This document shows positions 25,889-33,550 of a stretch of DNA of 64,000 nucleotides, piece after piece. Within the stretch, counting starts at the first letter, position 1, and each line of letters begins with the position of its first letter. The position numbers were made by a program, and so were the translations under genes. The DNA comes from Flavobacterium sp. MC2016-06 (GTDB taxonomy: Bacteria; Bacteroidota; Bacteroidia; Flavobacteriales; Flavobacteriaceae), in the NCBI RefSeq assembly GCF_009711165.2, contig NZ_WMID02000008.1, forward strand, positions 111,030 to 175,029, read 5' to 3'. Below the pieces are notes generated by a model. That model was not told the origin of the DNA and did not search any database. It worked only from the letters and a program-made list of their open reading frames with translations.

Positions 25889-27160
25889 TTATGAAGTTAT
25901 CGGTTGGTTTTGGTTAATTTTAAAATCGATTGCAATAAAGTAAATCGAAGCAAGAAATGATAAGCTAAAATAAGTAAAAATGATATAATTACTAAACGAA
26001 AAAACATGATTTAAATCGAACCAATCTCCATAATAAGTCATAATACCAATTCCAATTGTAAAACGCAGTCCTTCCCACAGAAACGCATATTTGCTTTTAT
26101 CCATCAACTCTGTATAACTATAGATTGTTGTAAAAATAAATAAACCGTAGATAAAAATATTCGGCAGGCCAATTTTAGCAATGTTATCAAACAGATAACT
26201 CACAAACAAAAGTGTAATTAAAACTTGCGCCACTGACCAATAAATTAATTTCTGAGAGTTCTGCGTGCCGTATTTATCAAAATTAAAGACATTCTCAATT
26301 TTATTTACAGGATATAATTTTTCAAAATTTTCTGGACGCCAGCCTGTTGGTTTAAACCAAATGGTAAGTTTGTCTTTCCATTTTGGAGCGCGCCAAGCAT
26401 CTTTAATCAACAAAGTCAAATGCTGAAAATTAATTCGAATTGGGTTCCAAGTATTTACCGGTCTTGTGATTCCAAAAACAGGAGGAACATCGTCTAATTC
26501 CTCTTGAAAAGTACCAAAAAGCTTATCCCAAAAAATAAAGATCTGCGCATGATTTTTGTCTAAATATTCAGGATTTATAGCATGATGCACACGATGATGC
26601 GAAGGTGTAACAAGAATTTTTTCTACAAAACCCATTTTTTTAATGTGTTTAGTGTGGTACCAAAACTGTAAAAATAAATGAATAGGTAAAGTAATAGCAA
26701 TTACAGAAGCAGGAACTCCCAGCAATGCAGCAGGAATTAATAAAAAGGTAAATAAATTAACCAAACTAGCCACAGGCTGTCGTAAAGCGCAGGCAAGATT
26801 AAATTCTTCGCTGCTGTGGTGAATGGCATGTTTATTCCATAAAAAGTTAATTTGATGTGCCAGTCTATGACTCCAATAGCCATAAAAATCGATTACAAAA
26901 AAAGCAATAAAATAGGAGAGAACATTGGCTTCTAAATGCTGTAATGCAATTTTAGAAACCATCCATTCATAAGAAAGAAAAGTTAGGCTCAGACCTAAAA
27001 CATCTTTTACCGAATTGGTAATGCCAGAGCTAATACTAGACACACTGTCTATTAAAGGAGCAGTGTCTTGCTTGGTATAAATGCCGTAGATCTTCTCGAT
27101 TATGATTAATGTCAAAAAGATAGGCATTGTAATAATTAATATCTTTCCGTATTCTTCCAT
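25889..27160 (-). CDS. Sterol desaturase/fatty acid hydroxylase superfamily membrane protein
   Basis: A di-iron membrane oxygenase of 423 residues with the three His clusters of the superfamily: HRLAH, HAIHH and HRVHH. Several helices surround these, and an extra membrane-helical C-terminal region (about 310-415) follows. Close relatives in eukaryotes include alkylglycerol monooxygenase, which is compatible with the neighbouring lysoplasmalogenase-like gene and an ether-lipid theme; that link is inference. I take the ATG read from 27160; the upstream ATG at 27184 lies inside the terminator hairpin of the preceding gene, next to a -7 box. Confidence 0.88.
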   Translation of the reverse strand: MEEYGKILIITMPIFLTLIIIEKIYGIYTKQDTAPLIDSVSSISSGITNSVKDVLGLSLTFLSYEWMVSKIALQHLEANVLSYFIAFFVIDFYGYWSHRLAHQINFLWNKHAIHHSSEEFNLACALRQPVASLVNLFTFLLIPAALLGVPASVIAITLPIHLFLQFWYHTKHIKKMGFVEKILVTPSHHRVHHAINPEYLDKNHAQIFIFWDKLFGTFQEELDDVPPVFGITRPVNTWNPIRINFQHLTLLIKDAWRAPKWKDKLTIWFKPTGWRPENFEKLYPVNKIENVFNFDKYGTQNSQKLIYWSVAQVLITLLFVSYLFDNIAKIGLPNIFIYGLFIFTTIYSYTELMDKSKYAFLWEGLRFTIGIGIMTYYGDWFDLNHVFSFSNYIIFTYFSLSFLASIYFIAIDFKINQNQPITS

Positions 27161-27161
27161 A

Positions 27162-27210
27162 AAAAAACATTCAATTTTATCCAAATATAGAATAAAATTG
27201 AATGTTTTTT
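27162..27210 (-). terminator. Terminator of the WG-repeat gene, adjoining the next start codon
   Basis: AAAAAACATTCAATTTT and AAAATTGAATGTTTTTT form a perfect 17-bp stem. On the minus strand it follows the WG-repeat stop by about 60 bp and ends one base before the ATG of the desaturase-family gene. Its loop contains a -7 box. Confidence 0.85.
27182..27189 (-). promoter_or_regulatory. -7 box TATATTTG in the loop of the preceding terminator
   Basis: Exact TAnnTTTG match on the minus strand, 22 bp before the ATG at 27160. Transcripts from here would carry only the second arm of the hairpin and could not form it. Confidence 0.5.
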
Positions 27211-27271
27211 ACATTATTGTTAATTAATCAAACTTAATGAGTTTTTTTAACTAGAAGCCTTAATTTATATT

Positions 27272-28780
27272 TTAAAGAAGCTCAGAAGAAAAATTTAAAG
27301 AATGGTATTTTGTTTCTTTTTTATTTTTTATGTCAAATTTAATTACCTCTTTCATTGTTTTAAAAGTATCATATTTGATCTCTAACAGTACTTCGTTTTT
27401 AGTATTTATTACGCCGTATTTTTTATTTTTCTTTACAATAAATTCTGTAGTAGAATAAGTATTTTGAATAGTATCAAACTCGCAGGGAATCACAATTTTA
27501 TTTTCATTGCTCATGACACCAAATTTGTTTCCTTTTTTAAATATTTGATAATTGCTTTTTGAAATTCCCCAAGAAAAAAGTTCTTTTACAAATTGATCGG
27601 CTGGGACTTCTATTTCAGCGTATTTTTTATCTTCAATTGCAATAAGGTAATTTTTTGCATTTTTCACCGCAAAAATCTTGTTTTTAGAAGCATTATAAAA
27701 CTCATAATCTTCGGGAATTATAAGTGTTCCATTTTCAGAAAATAAGCCATTCTTATTCTCAGAATTGGCTGTAATATAATAATCTGAAAAGGGTTGTATG
27801 TATTTGTAGCGCAATGGAATTATTTCTTTTTCTGAAAACGGATTTATAATACCCTGTAAATCGCCTTTACTTACTTTGTATTGATTTTTAAAGTGTATTG
27901 TATCTTCGTCATAACCAAGAGAAGAAATGCCGTCAAATACAAATGGTTTGAGAGTGGTGTCATTTTTATCTATAATCCCAAATTTATCTTTATTCTTAAC
28001 GATGTAAATTGATTTTGAAGGTAAGATGTCATTGTATTTACATTCAATCTCATATTTGCCTGATGCATTTATTATTCCTTTTTTATTGGTAAGGATATTG
28101 CGAACGATATAGGTATGAGAATTTATAATTTTTTCAAAATGAATGTTTTTGATAGAATTTAAAATTACTACTCCTTTATCATTAATTATGAAAGTAGTGT
28201 TGTTTTTAAGAGTTACAATAGTTTCAGTATCCGTAAAATACTCAATATCTTTTGCTTGAAAATTTGTTAATTGTTTTCCCGCAACGTCAAAAAGATCAAT
28301 AGCATCATTAGTTTGAACAAATAAAACATCATTATAGTGCATTATGTAATCGTACTTTAACGGCAAAATAACTTTGTTTAAAGTATCGATAACACCTGTT
28401 TTGTTATTTTTTGAAACTCTGATGAGGTCTTTTCCAAAATAATAAATATCGTCATATTCTAACGGGATTTTAATATTTCCTTTTAAGTCAATATAACCAC
28501 GTTTAAATTTTTTATTTACTGTATTTCCAACTTCAAATAAATTTTTAAGTTCTTTTTGGTTGTTGATGTATTTAAACTTCGGTTTAATGATTACATTTCC
28601 TGTACTATCGATTACGCCCATTTTATCATTAAAAGTCCTGAACACAGCATAATTATTTTCAAAACCATAGACATATTCGTAGGTTTTATTTTTGATTAAT
28701 TGTTCTCTAAAATCATTAAAACGCTGTTGGCCAATTGATAGTATTGGTACTAGTATTAGAAAAAAACGGATAACTTTCAT
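27272..28780 (-). CDS. WG-repeat protein, exported
   Basis: 502 residues with a signal peptide (MKVIRFFLILVPILSIGQ). The rest is at least nine WG-like repeats of about 45-50 residues, each with the pattern G-hydrophobic-I-(D/N)-x-x-G and (I/L)P-x-x-Y/F-D, for example GVIDSTGNVIIKPKFKYI, GYIDLKGNIKIPLEYDDI and GVINTKNEVLLEIKYDTF. WG repeats form beta-rich scaffolds, often surface-exposed; no enzyme function is implied. I start at the ATG from 28780, where the signal peptide begins. It is transcribed alone, between terminators. Confidence 0.88.
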   Translation of the reverse strand: MKVIRFFLILVPILSIGQQRFNDFREQLIKNKTYEYVYGFENNYAVFRTFNDKMGVIDSTGNVIIKPKFKYINNQKELKNLFEVGNTVNKKFKRGYIDLKGNIKIPLEYDDIYYFGKDLIRVSKNNKTGVIDTLNKVILPLKYDYIMHYNDVLFVQTNDAIDLFDVAGKQLTNFQAKDIEYFTDTETIVTLKNNTTFIINDKGVVILNSIKNIHFEKIINSHTYIVRNILTNKKGIINASGKYEIECKYNDILPSKSIYIVKNKDKFGIIDKNDTTLKPFVFDGISSLGYDEDTIHFKNQYKVSKGDLQGIINPFSEKEIIPLRYKYIQPFSDYYITANSENKNGLFSENGTLIIPEDYEFYNASKNKIFAVKNAKNYLIAIEDKKYAEIEVPADQFVKELFSWGISKSNYQIFKKGNKFGVMSNENKIVIPCEFDTIQNTYSTTEFIVKKNKKYGVINTKNEVLLEIKYDTFKTMKEVIKFDIKNKKETKYHSLNFSSELL

Positions 28781-28830
28781 GAGCTTTAATTGTTTAGAAA
28801 ATTTCAAGAAACTTCGAGTTTAGTGCAAAT

Positions 28831-28880
28831 AAAAAGCATTCTATTTTATTCGATATAGAACAAAAATAGAATGCCTTTTT
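28831..28880 (-). terminator. Terminator of the prmA-clpS operon
   Basis: AAAAAGCATTCTATTTT pairs with AAAATAGAATGCCTTTTT, one base unpaired, 12 bp past the clpS stop on the minus strand. Confidence 0.85.
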
Positions 28881-28892
28881 ATAGTATGATAA

Positions 28893-29168
28893 TTAAACAA
28901 TTTCGGCGCTAAGACCAGCTTCCAAAAGTTGTGTGCATTGTGGTTTTAACTTATCCATCGGACCTGTTTTAACCGTGCATTTTCCATTGTAATGTACAAT
29001 TAAGGAACATTGTTCTGCTTGCTCGGGTGTGTGGCTGCAAACACGCATTAAAGTATCAATTACGTGATCAAAAGTGTTTACATCATCGTTATAAACAATG
29101 ATTTCGTTATTAAAACCAACAGCTTCTTTTTCCCGAACTCTCTCTTTTACTTTTTCTTTAGTACTCAT
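28893..29168 (-). CDS. clpS: ATP-dependent Clp protease adaptor
   Basis: Delivers N-degron substrates to ClpAP/ClpCP. At 91 residues it has the usual size. The conserved core is visible: EIIVYNDDVNTFDHVIDTLMRVCSHTPEQAEQC, with the YNDD(V)NT substrate-binding loop, then LIVHYNGKCTVKTG. It follows prmA by 36 bp on the same strand and is followed by a terminator. The prmA-clpS order is common in Bacteroidota. Confidence 0.95.
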   Translation of the reverse strand: MSTKEKVKERVREKEAVGFNNEIIVYNDDVNTFDHVIDTLMRVCSHTPEQAEQCSLIVHYNGKCTVKTGPMDKLKPQCTQLLEAGLSAEIV

Positions 29169-29204
29169 TTTTTTTAGTTTTTGTACTGTTCTAATTATTA
29201 ATAA

Positions 29205-30038
29205 CTAATTTACGTATTTTAATGAAACCCAGTTGTTCCTTTGAAATTTTTTAACATACGTCAAGCCTTTTTCTATACAAGAAGCATCGATAAACGGAAT
29301 GTCTTCTTCGTAGAAACCACTAAACAATATAATTCCTTTTGGGTTTAGAGAATCAACATAAGCCTGCATATCATTTAACAATATGTTGCGGTTGATATTA
29401 GCAATGATTAAATCGTATTTTTTTCCTGCCAATAATGCAGCATCGCCTTCATAAACGGTAATATGTTTACAGTTATTGCGTTCAGCATTTTCAATAGAAT
29501 TTAAATAACACCAATTGTCAATATCAATAGCATCAATTGGCTGAGCGCCTTTCATTTCGGCTAAAATTGCCAAAATAGCAGTACCGCATCCCATGTCAAG
29601 AGTTTTCATTCCTTCAACATCCATTTCTAATAAATGCTGAATCATCATGTGCGTAGTTTCATGATGACCTGTTCCAAAACTCATTTTTGGTTCGATTACA
29701 ATATCAAATTCAGCGTCAGTTTTTTCATGAAAAGGAGCACGAACATGGCATTTTCCGTCAACATCAATCGCTTCAAAATTCTTTTCCCATTCTTCGTTCC
29801 AGTTTACCTGATCGATTTCTTCAACAGTATATTCAATTTTAAATTCTTCCGACTCTAAAATATAAATGTCATCTAGAATATTTTCATCCCATAAATCTTT
29901 TTTCACATAAGCAGAAATTCCATTCTCTGTTTCTGTAAAAGTTTCAAAAGCTTTTTCGCCCAGCTCAGCAATTAAAATTTCTGATCCTGGTTCTTTTGGT
30001 TCAATAGTAAAATGATACCCTAAATATATATTCGACAT
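29205..30038 (-). CDS. prmA: Ribosomal protein L11 methyltransferase
   Basis: Trimethylates ribosomal protein L11 using S-adenosylmethionine. 277 residues. The N-terminal substrate-recognition domain (about 1-110) is followed by the Rossmann methyltransferase domain: MSFGTGHHETTHMMIQ, the SAM-binding motif LDMGCGTAILAI, IDIDNWCYLNSIENAERN, and IIANINRNILL (the NxxNxxxL variant of the catalytic motif). A well-formed promoter precedes it and clpS follows. Confidence 0.96.
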   Translation of the reverse strand: MSNIYLGYHFTIEPKEPGSEILIAELGEKAFETFTETENGISAYVKKDLWDENILDDIYILESEEFKIEYTVEEIDQVNWNEEWEKNFEAIDVDGKCHVRAPFHEKTDAEFDIVIEPKMSFGTGHHETTHMMIQHLLEMDVEGMKTLDMGCGTAILAILAEMKGAQPIDAIDIDNWCYLNSIENAERNNCKHITVYEGDAALLAGKKYDLIIANINRNILLNDMQAYVDSLNPKGIILFSGFYEEDIPFIDASCIEKGLTYVKKFQRNNWVSLKYVN

Positions 30039-30052
30039 AAATAATTTTTTTG

Positions 30053-30085
30053 CAAAGGTAAGAATACAAAGCAGAAATTGCTCAA
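30053..30085 (-). promoter_or_regulatory. Promoter of prmA-clpS
   Basis: On the minus strand TTG (30083-30085), a 22-bp spacer and TACCTTTG (30053-30060) fit the Bacteroidota TTG-N17-23-TAnnTTTG consensus. The ATG is 15 bp past the -7 box. Confidence 0.7.
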
Positions 30086-30116
30086 AAATCTGTTATAAGG
30101 TTGTTAACTTTAGCCA

Positions 30117-30145
30117 TAAAAAAAGCGATGCTTAACACATCGCTT
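30117..30145 (-). terminator. Terminator after tpiA
   Basis: AAGCGATG pairs with CATCGCTT, followed by a T run on the minus strand. It lies past the tpiA stop and just beyond a TCCCGATAG palindrome. Confidence 0.82.
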
Positions 30146-30155
30146 ATATTGTTTA

Positions 30156-30183
30156 GCTACTCCCGATAGCTATTGGGAGTGGC
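30156..30183. repeat. TCCCGATAG/CTATTGGGA palindrome, copy 1
   Basis: GCTACTCCCGATAG pairs with CTATTGGGAGTGGC, directly past the tpiA stop. A perfect 36-bp version of the same palindrome lies at 37741-37776. Confidence 0.85.
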
Positions 30184-30192
30184 ATAAAAAAA

Positions 30193-30945
30193 TTATATAG
30201 CAGTAACAATAGCTAAGAAGTCATCTGCTTTTAAAGCAGCACCTCCAATTAATCCACCGTCTACATCTGGTTTAGAGAAAATTTCTTTAGCGTTATCTGG
30301 TTTTACAGAACCACCGTATAAAATAGAAACTTCGTCAGCGATATCAGCTCCGTAAGCTTTACGAACAACTTCTCTAATAAATTCGTGCATTTCCTGTGCT
30401 TGTTCTGGCGAAGCAGTTTCTCCAGTTCCGATAGCCCAAACAGGCTCGTAAGCTAGAACAACTTTAGACCAAGACTCTTTTGCAATTTGAAATAAACCGT
30501 CACGTAATTGGTTTTCAACAATGTTAAAGTGATTTCCAGATTGACGATCTTTTAATTCTTCTCCAAAACAGAAAATAACTGTCATGTCATGTTTTAAAGC
30601 CGTGTCAACTTTATTAGCAATCAAAGCGTCAGTTTCGTGAAAAATAGCTCTACGCTCAGAGTGACCAAGAATTACAGTGTTTACACCAATACTAGTTAAC
30701 ATTTCTGCAGAAATCTCTCCTGTAAAAGCACCGCCTTCAGCTTGGTGAACATTTTGAGCAGAAACTCCGATAGTTGTATTTTTTACTTTAGCAACCGCTG
30801 CAGCTAAGTTTACAAATGTAGGTGCTACAATTACTTGAGCAGTAGTTTGAGCTGGTATTTTAGTAATTAATTCGCTTAATAATTCTTCAGTCTGTGCTGC
30901 GTTTTTATGCATTTTCCAGTTTCCTGCAACAATCTTTTTTCTCAT
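30193..30945 (-). CDS. tpiA: Triose-phosphate isomerase
   Basis: Interconverts dihydroxyacetone phosphate and glyceraldehyde 3-phosphate in glycolysis. I start at MRKKIVAGNWKMHKN (ATG from 30945), giving the standard 250 residues. The active-site Lys is in NWKMH, the His in ILGHSERR, the Glu in AYEPVWAIGTG, and the phosphate loop in YGGSVKPDN. It lies about 108 bp after the tlpA-like gene on the same strand, in a conserved Bacteroidota neighbourhood with DoxX-type, DUF1599 and folP genes. Confidence 0.98.
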   Translation of the reverse strand: MRKKIVAGNWKMHKNAAQTEELLSELITKIPAQTTAQVIVAPTFVNLAAAVAKVKNTTIGVSAQNVHQAEGGAFTGEISAEMLTSIGVNTVILGHSERRAIFHETDALIANKVDTALKHDMTVIFCFGEELKDRQSGNHFNIVENQLRDGLFQIAKESWSKVVLAYEPVWAIGTGETASPEQAQEMHEFIREVVRKAYGADIADEVSILYGGSVKPDNAKEIFSKPDVDGGLIGGAALKADDFLAIVTAI

Positions 30946-31053
30946 TTTGGTAGTTTTTGTAATTCTTTTAATTTTTTGTTTTTTATTGAAGTGAAGCAAC
31001 TAAATAACATTGATATTTGAAGTTTGTTATTGTCATTGCCATTGTAATTGATA

Positions 31054-31548
31054 TTATTTTAATCCTTGTAAAGTTGCGTTGATTTTATCAAAATCTGTTT
31101 CGATAGCACGGTACAATACAATTTTTCCTTTTTTATCAACGATAATATATCTCGGAATCCAATCTAAATCAATTGCTTTTCCAAAAAGACCTTTCATACC
31201 GTCGTTTGCCATAAAATGATCTCCTTTTAATTCGTGTTTTTCAATTCCTGCTTTCCATTTATCAGCAGTTTTATCCATAGAAAGAAAAAGGTAAGAAACA
31301 TCAGGATTATTAGCTTGTAATTCTTTTAGTTTTGGCATTGCTTTTACGCAGTCACCACACCAAGAAGCCCAAACTTCGATAACCAAAGTTTTTCCTTTGT
31401 ATTTTTTTAAAATGTTTTTAAAAGCAACTTGACTTCCGTCAACAGCTAATAGTTTTTCAGACAAAGCTTCTTTAGAAAAACTTGTTTTCTGAGCTTGTGT
31501 ACATGAAAAAGAAACGAAGGCAATCAGCAATAAGGCTATTTGTTTCAT
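31054..31548 (-). CDS. TlpA-like thioredoxin-fold lipoprotein
   Basis: 164-residue extracytoplasmic thiol-disulfide protein. Residues VSFSC (Cys16) look like a lipobox. The redox motif WCGDC has Cys64 and Cys67, preceded by TLVIEVWAS and followed by KAMPKLKELQ. The cis-Pro motif appears as WIPRYIIVDKKGKI. It probably keeps exported proteins or a partner membrane protein reduced. A DoxX/MauE-type membrane protein gene lies 2 kb upstream on the same strand, separated by what looks like an insertion. It has a good promoter of its own. Confidence 0.88.
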   Translation of the reverse strand: MKQIALLLIAFVSFSCTQAQKTSFSKEALSEKLLAVDGSQVAFKNILKKYKGKTLVIEVWASWCGDCVKAMPKLKELQANNPDVSYLFLSMDKTADKWKAGIEKHELKGDHFMANDGMKGLFGKAIDLDWIPRYIIVDKKGKIVLYRAIETDFDKINATLQGLK

Positions 31549-31588
31549 ATGTAATTTATAATATTTTTTTATTAGAGTACTGAATTCA

Positions 31589-31617
31589 CAAAGTTAAACA
31601 AACAAATCGAATGCCAA
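31589..31617 (-). promoter_or_regulatory. Promoter of the tlpA-like gene
   Basis: TTG (31615-31617), an 18-bp spacer and TAACTTTG (31589-31596) on the minus strand match TTG-N-TAnnTTTG. The leader to the ATG is about 35 nt. tpiA may be read from here too. Confidence 0.7.
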
Positions 31618-31799
31618 ATGGAGATTAACAAAATTTGAACACAGCTTTGTTTTATAACAAAACTCAAAATTTCGGTTAAAAAAAGCAGTCTGAAATCGTA
31701 ATAGTTCGCTGTAAAAATCTAATTTTAGAGTAAATTTATGAGATTCGGTTTTTTAAGAAGACAAAAAATGATGTTTTTTTGAATGTCTAATCAATTTTG

Positions 31800-31839
31800 A
31801 AAGTCAAAAAAACGCTAGAAAATTCCTTTTTTTGACTTT
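31800..31839 (-). terminator. Hairpin after the accessory alpha/beta-hydrolase gene
   Basis: AAAGTCAAAAAAA pairs with TTTTTTTGACTTT across a 14-base loop, 8 bp past the stop at 31847. The remainder of the 31549-31846 gap holds only the tlpA promoter. Confidence 0.65.
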
Positions 31840-31846
31840 TGAATAA

Positions 31847-32512
31847 TTAATTAAGTTGATAATTTCCATTCGCCCATTTTTTACACGGAATAATCCATAA
31901 ATCCAAAGCTTTAAACAAAAAACCATGTTTTAAACCTGTATTCAATTCAATTTCTTTAAACTGATTCACCTTTAGTTTTGAAGTTTCTTTCCTTTTGATT
32001 GCCGAAACTCCCAAAACATCTGATTTTTCATAAATCGTCAAAATGTTTCCGCAGAAATTAATTATTGGAATTTGTTCAATATCAATATCTCGAAAACAGC
32101 CAATAAATACAAAATTCACATCTGGATTTGCCAATTCTGTTGAAACAAATTGAGCAATATAACCGCCTTTTGAAGTTCCGATTACGGTAATTTTATTGGG
32201 TTTAACCCCTTTTTTCAAAAGACCTTTAATTTGCTTGACAACCTTTTCGGCATAATCTGGGGCATAAGTGTTCTTTTTCCTTTTTTCGCTAATAACTATA
32301 AAATTAGCTGCTTTAAAAGAATTAACTATTTCATTGTATTCGGCTCTGCCATATTCAGGATGTACTGTATTTAATTCATTTTCTTCCAGAAATCCATTGT
32401 GTAGAAAAAAGATATAGGCTTGATCGGGTTTTTTTGTTGGTTTTTGTCCGAAACTAAAAATACTGAAAAGCGCTAGGAATAAAAAAGTAATTCGATTAAA
32501 TAGTTTGTTCAT
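31847..32512 (-). CDS. Exported alpha/beta-hydrolase-fold protein
   Basis: 221 residues with a signal peptide ending near residue 22 (LFSIFSFGQ). A nucleophile elbow GTSKGGY and a preceding strand (KITVIGTS) indicate an alpha/beta hydrolase; a late His in TGLKHGFLF would complete the triad. A short motif FFLHNGFLEENELN follows the signal. The substrate is unknown. It is the downstream end of an accessory block (31847-33404) that breaks the usual tlpA/DoxX neighbourhood. Confidence 0.72.
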   Translation of the reverse strand: MNKLFNRITFLFLALFSIFSFGQKPTKKPDQAYIFFLHNGFLEENELNTVHPEYGRAEYNEIVNSFKAANFIVISEKRKKNTYAPDYAEKVVKQIKGLLKKGVKPNKITVIGTSKGGYIAQFVSTELANPDVNFVFIGCFRDIDIEQIPIINFCGNILTIYEKSDVLGVSAIKRKETSKLKVNQFKEIELNTGLKHGFLFKALDLWIIPCKKWANGNYQLN

Positions 32513-32560
32513 TTTGGTTTTTTGATTGAGTTAAATATTTGGATATTTTTTTAAATTTAG

Positions 32561-32821
32561 CTAATTAACTTTTTTTATTTTCAAAACGACTAAAGTAAAA
32601 AAAATGGCAATAATCATACTGGTACAAATGGTAGTTAAATTACTGAATCTAGATAATAAAATTTGAATTTTGGAAGGTGTTGTATTTCCAATAAATGCTG
32701 TTTGAGTATAACTAGCTCCACTAAAATAATCGCAATAAAAAATTTTGTAATAGTTATAAAAACCAACACTTAATATGGATAGAAGAAAAAAAGTTAGAAA
32801 TATTATTAGTGATTTCTTCAT
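32561..32821 (-). CDS. Small two-helix membrane protein
   Basis: 86 residues with hydrophobic segments at about 4-27 and 58-82 and a Ser/Thr-rich loop between (SGASYTQTAFIGNTTPSKIQ). No family recognised. It lies between the hydrolase and parE genes on the same strand and has the same low-GC codon use. Confidence 0.55.
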   Translation of the reverse strand: MKKSLIIFLTFFLLSILSVGFYNYYKIFYCDYFSGASYTQTAFIGNTTPSKIQILLSRFSNLTTICTSMIIAIFFTLVVLKIKKVN

Positions 32822-32865
32822 CGTGATTTTTGATTTGCTTAAGCTTAGTTATTTATAAAAATTAT

Positions 32866-33159
32866 TTAAATATGATTTTCAATATCCATCATTTCATGCA
32901 GTATTCTAATGATTTCTAATTGATTTTCTTTCGCATTAATTTTATAAAAAATAAGATGAGATTTTACTTTTGAGCGAAAATAACCTTTCCTAATTTTTCC
33001 AAAATCAGAGCCAGAATTTGGTTTTAAACATACATATTCTATTTCATCAAATATTAAATTTAAATATCTGTCTGCTTGTTCGAGTGACCAATTTTCAACA
33101 GTATATAACCATATATTTTCTAAATCAACGGATGCTAAATTACTTAAAGTGTAATTCAT
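32866..33159 (-). CDS. parE: ParE/RelE-family toxin
   Basis: 97 residues of the RelE/ParE fold: an N-terminal strand-helix (YTLSNLASVDLENIWLYTVENWSLEQADRYLNLIF), then GSDFGKIRKGYFRSKVKSHLIFYKI and a C-terminal strand ending IIRILHEMMDIENHI. These match ParE-type plasmid-stabilisation toxins, which target DNA gyrase. The start codon overlaps the antitoxin stop by one base (TAATG), as in linked toxin-antitoxin pairs. Gene order is antitoxin first. Confidence 0.9.
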   Translation of the reverse strand: MNYTLSNLASVDLENIWLYTVENWSLEQADRYLNLIFDEIEYVCLKPNSGSDFGKIRKGYFRSKVKSHLIFYKINAKENQLEIIRILHEMMDIENHI

Positions 33160-33404
33160 TATTTTGAATGTTTCTCATGAAGATTATTCAAAAAAGACTC
33201 CCGATTAAAATCTTTTACGAACCCTGATTTTTCACCTTTTTTGAGTTCATTAATTAAATCGGTTTTTTTGGTTTCTTCTTCTTCAAATAAACGTAATGCC
33301 GCACGAATTACTTCACTAGCAGAAGAAAACTTTCCTTTTTTAACTTGACTATTAATGAAATTTTCAAAATAATCTCCAAGTAATATAGATGTGTTTTTTG
33401 GCAT
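33159..33404 (-). CDS. parD: ParD-family antitoxin
   Basis: 81 residues starting at the ATG read from 33404. A ribbon-helix-helix N-terminus (NTSILLGDYFENFINSQVKKGKFSSASEVIRAALRLFEEEE) is typical of ParD/CopG antitoxins. The charged C-terminal tail (KKGEKSGFVKDFNRESFLNNLHEKH) would wrap the toxin. A palindrome over the likely promoter suggests autorepression. The in-frame ATG at 33434 lies inside that promoter/operator, so the shorter start is preferred. Confidence 0.92.
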   Translation of the reverse strand: MPKNTSILLGDYFENFINSQVKKGKFSSASEVIRAALRLFEEEETKKTDLINELKKGEKSGFVKDFNRESFLNNLHEKHSK

Positions 33405-33422
33405 GATTTCTAAAATTTTATT

Positions 33423-33446
33423 CAAATATACCAATTATTGGTATAT
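33423..33446 (-). promoter_or_regulatory. parDE -7 box and overlapping palindromic operator
   Basis: TATATTTG on the minus strand (33423-33430) matches TAnnTTTG. ATATACCAA (33426-33434) and TTGGTATAT (33438-33446) are perfect 9-bp arms around a 3-base centre and overlap the -7 box. This is the layout expected of a ParD-repressed promoter; the TSS would lie about 12 bases before the ParD ATG. Confidence 0.7.
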
Positions 33447-33486
33447 GAAAAAATCAGATTTTAATATTTTGGAAATTAAAATAGGC

Positions 33487-33528
33487 AAAAAAAAGCGCCA
33501 ATAAATCTAAAAATAGATTATTGGCGCT
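33487..33528 (-). terminator. Terminator after the DoxX-type gene
   Basis: AGCGCCAATAA pairs with TTATTGGCGCT, followed on the minus strand by eight T, about 22 bp past the stop at 33551. Confidence 0.9.
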
Positions 33529-33550
33529 CATTAATATTATTAGTTATCTC

